A stretch of DNA of 6,617 bases from positions 1 to 6,617 of the forward strand of contig QNBU01000065.1 of the NCBI GenBank assembly GCA_003644215.1, in the 5' to 3' direction. Under the pieces are notes generated by a model, which ran no database searches, was not told the DNA's origin, and saw nothing but the letters and a program-made list of their open reading frames with translations. Made by a program: the position numbers and the translations under genes. Positions 6,178-6,617 of the stretch are shown here, in pieces; position 1 is the stretch's first letter; each line of letters begins with the position of its first letter. Origin of the DNA: Planctomycetota bacterium (GTDB taxonomy: Bacteria > Planctomycetota > Phycisphaerae > Sedimentisphaerales > Anaerohalosphaeraceae).

Positions 6178-6617
6178 ATGCCGTTTACGCCGTATCATTT
6201 TGGACCGAGTGGGTTTGTGGGGTTGCTGTTTCGCCGGTGGGTCGATGTGCCGGTGTTTATCGCGGGCAATATCCTGATTGACACCGAGGTCATTGCCGAT
6301 AAGTTCATTCAACCTGGCTGGCCTGTGCATCAGGTTTGGCATTTCCACACATTGCTCATCGGCGGGCTGGCGGGGGCGATTTTTGGCCTTCTTGTCTATT
6401 ATATCAAGCCATTCCGCTGGATTTGTGAGAAATTCATGTCCCTGATTGGTTTGCCGTCAAAGACGACCCTGTTGTCGATGATATTGGCGGGCCTGCTGGG
6501 GGCGTGGCTGCATGTTTTCATCGACAGTTTCTATCATTATGACATCCAGATATTCTGGCCGCACAAAGACAATACGATGTTTCGCTGGATCAATGCAGGT
6601 AACTGGGCGAACAGGGC
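6178..6617 (+). CDS. Membrane-associated putative metal-dependent hydrolase-like protein (partial, cut at right edge)
   Basis: From the ATG at 6178, 146 codons are open to the window edge. The N-terminus MPFTPYHFGPSGFVG and the following AGNILIDTEV resemble a widespread family of small bacterial membrane proteins, usually labelled hypothetical or metal-dependent hydrolase (DUF4184/YdjM-like); this is from memory of the pattern. Two hydrophobic segments lie near residues 58-76 and 97-115. His and Asp residues recur at their edges: His7, Asp35, His51, His55, His57, His112, Asp116 and His120, the last three in LHVFIDSFYH. Such a set could bind a metal at the membrane, but no activity is established. 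The ribosome site is poor: only GAG-like purines lie before the ATG. An overlapping ATG at 6169 is in another frame that stops soon. The 3' end is missing, so final length is unknown. Confidence 0.7.
   Translation, partial: MPFTPYHFGPSGFVGLLFRRWVDVPVFIAGNILIDTEVIADKFIQPGWPVHQVWHFHTLLIGGLAGAIFGLLVYYIKPFRWICEKFMSLIGLPSKTTLLSMILAGLLGAWLHVFIDSFYHYDIQIFWPHKDNTMFRWINAGNWANR

Noticed and set aside
5902..6348. 148-codon open frame on the minus strand
   Set aside because: It overlaps the well-supported start of the plus-strand membrane protein, is of odd composition, and has no domain I recognise.
1..6617. CRISPR array, insertion sequence, toxin-antitoxin pair or phage-defence genes
   Set aside because: No regularly spaced repeats, transposase, or recognisable defence domain was seen on either strand.

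Overview
The window looks like a stretch of bacterial chromosome, most plausibly from a planctomycete (Phycisphaerae/Sedimentisphaerales-like) or a similar free-living, respiring bacterium. This placement is an inference. It rests on the style of the GspE/PilB N-terminal protein, the large secreted multiheme cytochrome fused to HEAT and TPR repeats, and a tRNA gene without an encoded CCA. There is no rRNA or other firm taxonomic marker.

Layout. The left part (1-2824) is read on the minus strand. In transcription order it holds a tRNA-Gly(UCC) gene (2824-2754); a spacer with two inverted-repeat structures; a zinc-dependent sorbitol/polyol-type dehydrogenase (2591-1551); cinA, overlapping the dehydrogenase stop by four bases (1554-316); and the first 78 codons of a GspE/PilB-type ATPase N-terminal (MshEN) domain that runs off the left edge. 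The last gene has its own sigma-70-like promoter, whose -35 hexamer overlaps the cinA stop codon. From 2825 to about 3490 there is no convincing gene, but its right end carries a good promoter for the plus-strand half. The right part (3491-6617) is read on the plus strand. It holds a 799-residue exported cytochrome with eight CXXCH haem sites followed by HEAT-like and TPR repeats, then a 287-base spacer, then the 5' part of a membrane protein (MPFTPYHFGP start, His/Asp-rich) cut by the right edge.

How the genes relate. The dehydrogenase and cinA are probably translationally coupled. One uses NAD and the other (via its PncC domain) recycles NMN toward NAD, but a functional link is only a guess. 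The cytochrome probably acts outside the cytoplasmic membrane in electron transfer, with its repeats as a protein-docking arm. No haem lyase, oxidase or redox partner is visible. I did not find a clearly new multi-gene system. The least explained items are the repeat-rich spacer at 2658-2756, the gene-poor 2825-3387 stretch, and the domain architecture of the cytochrome.
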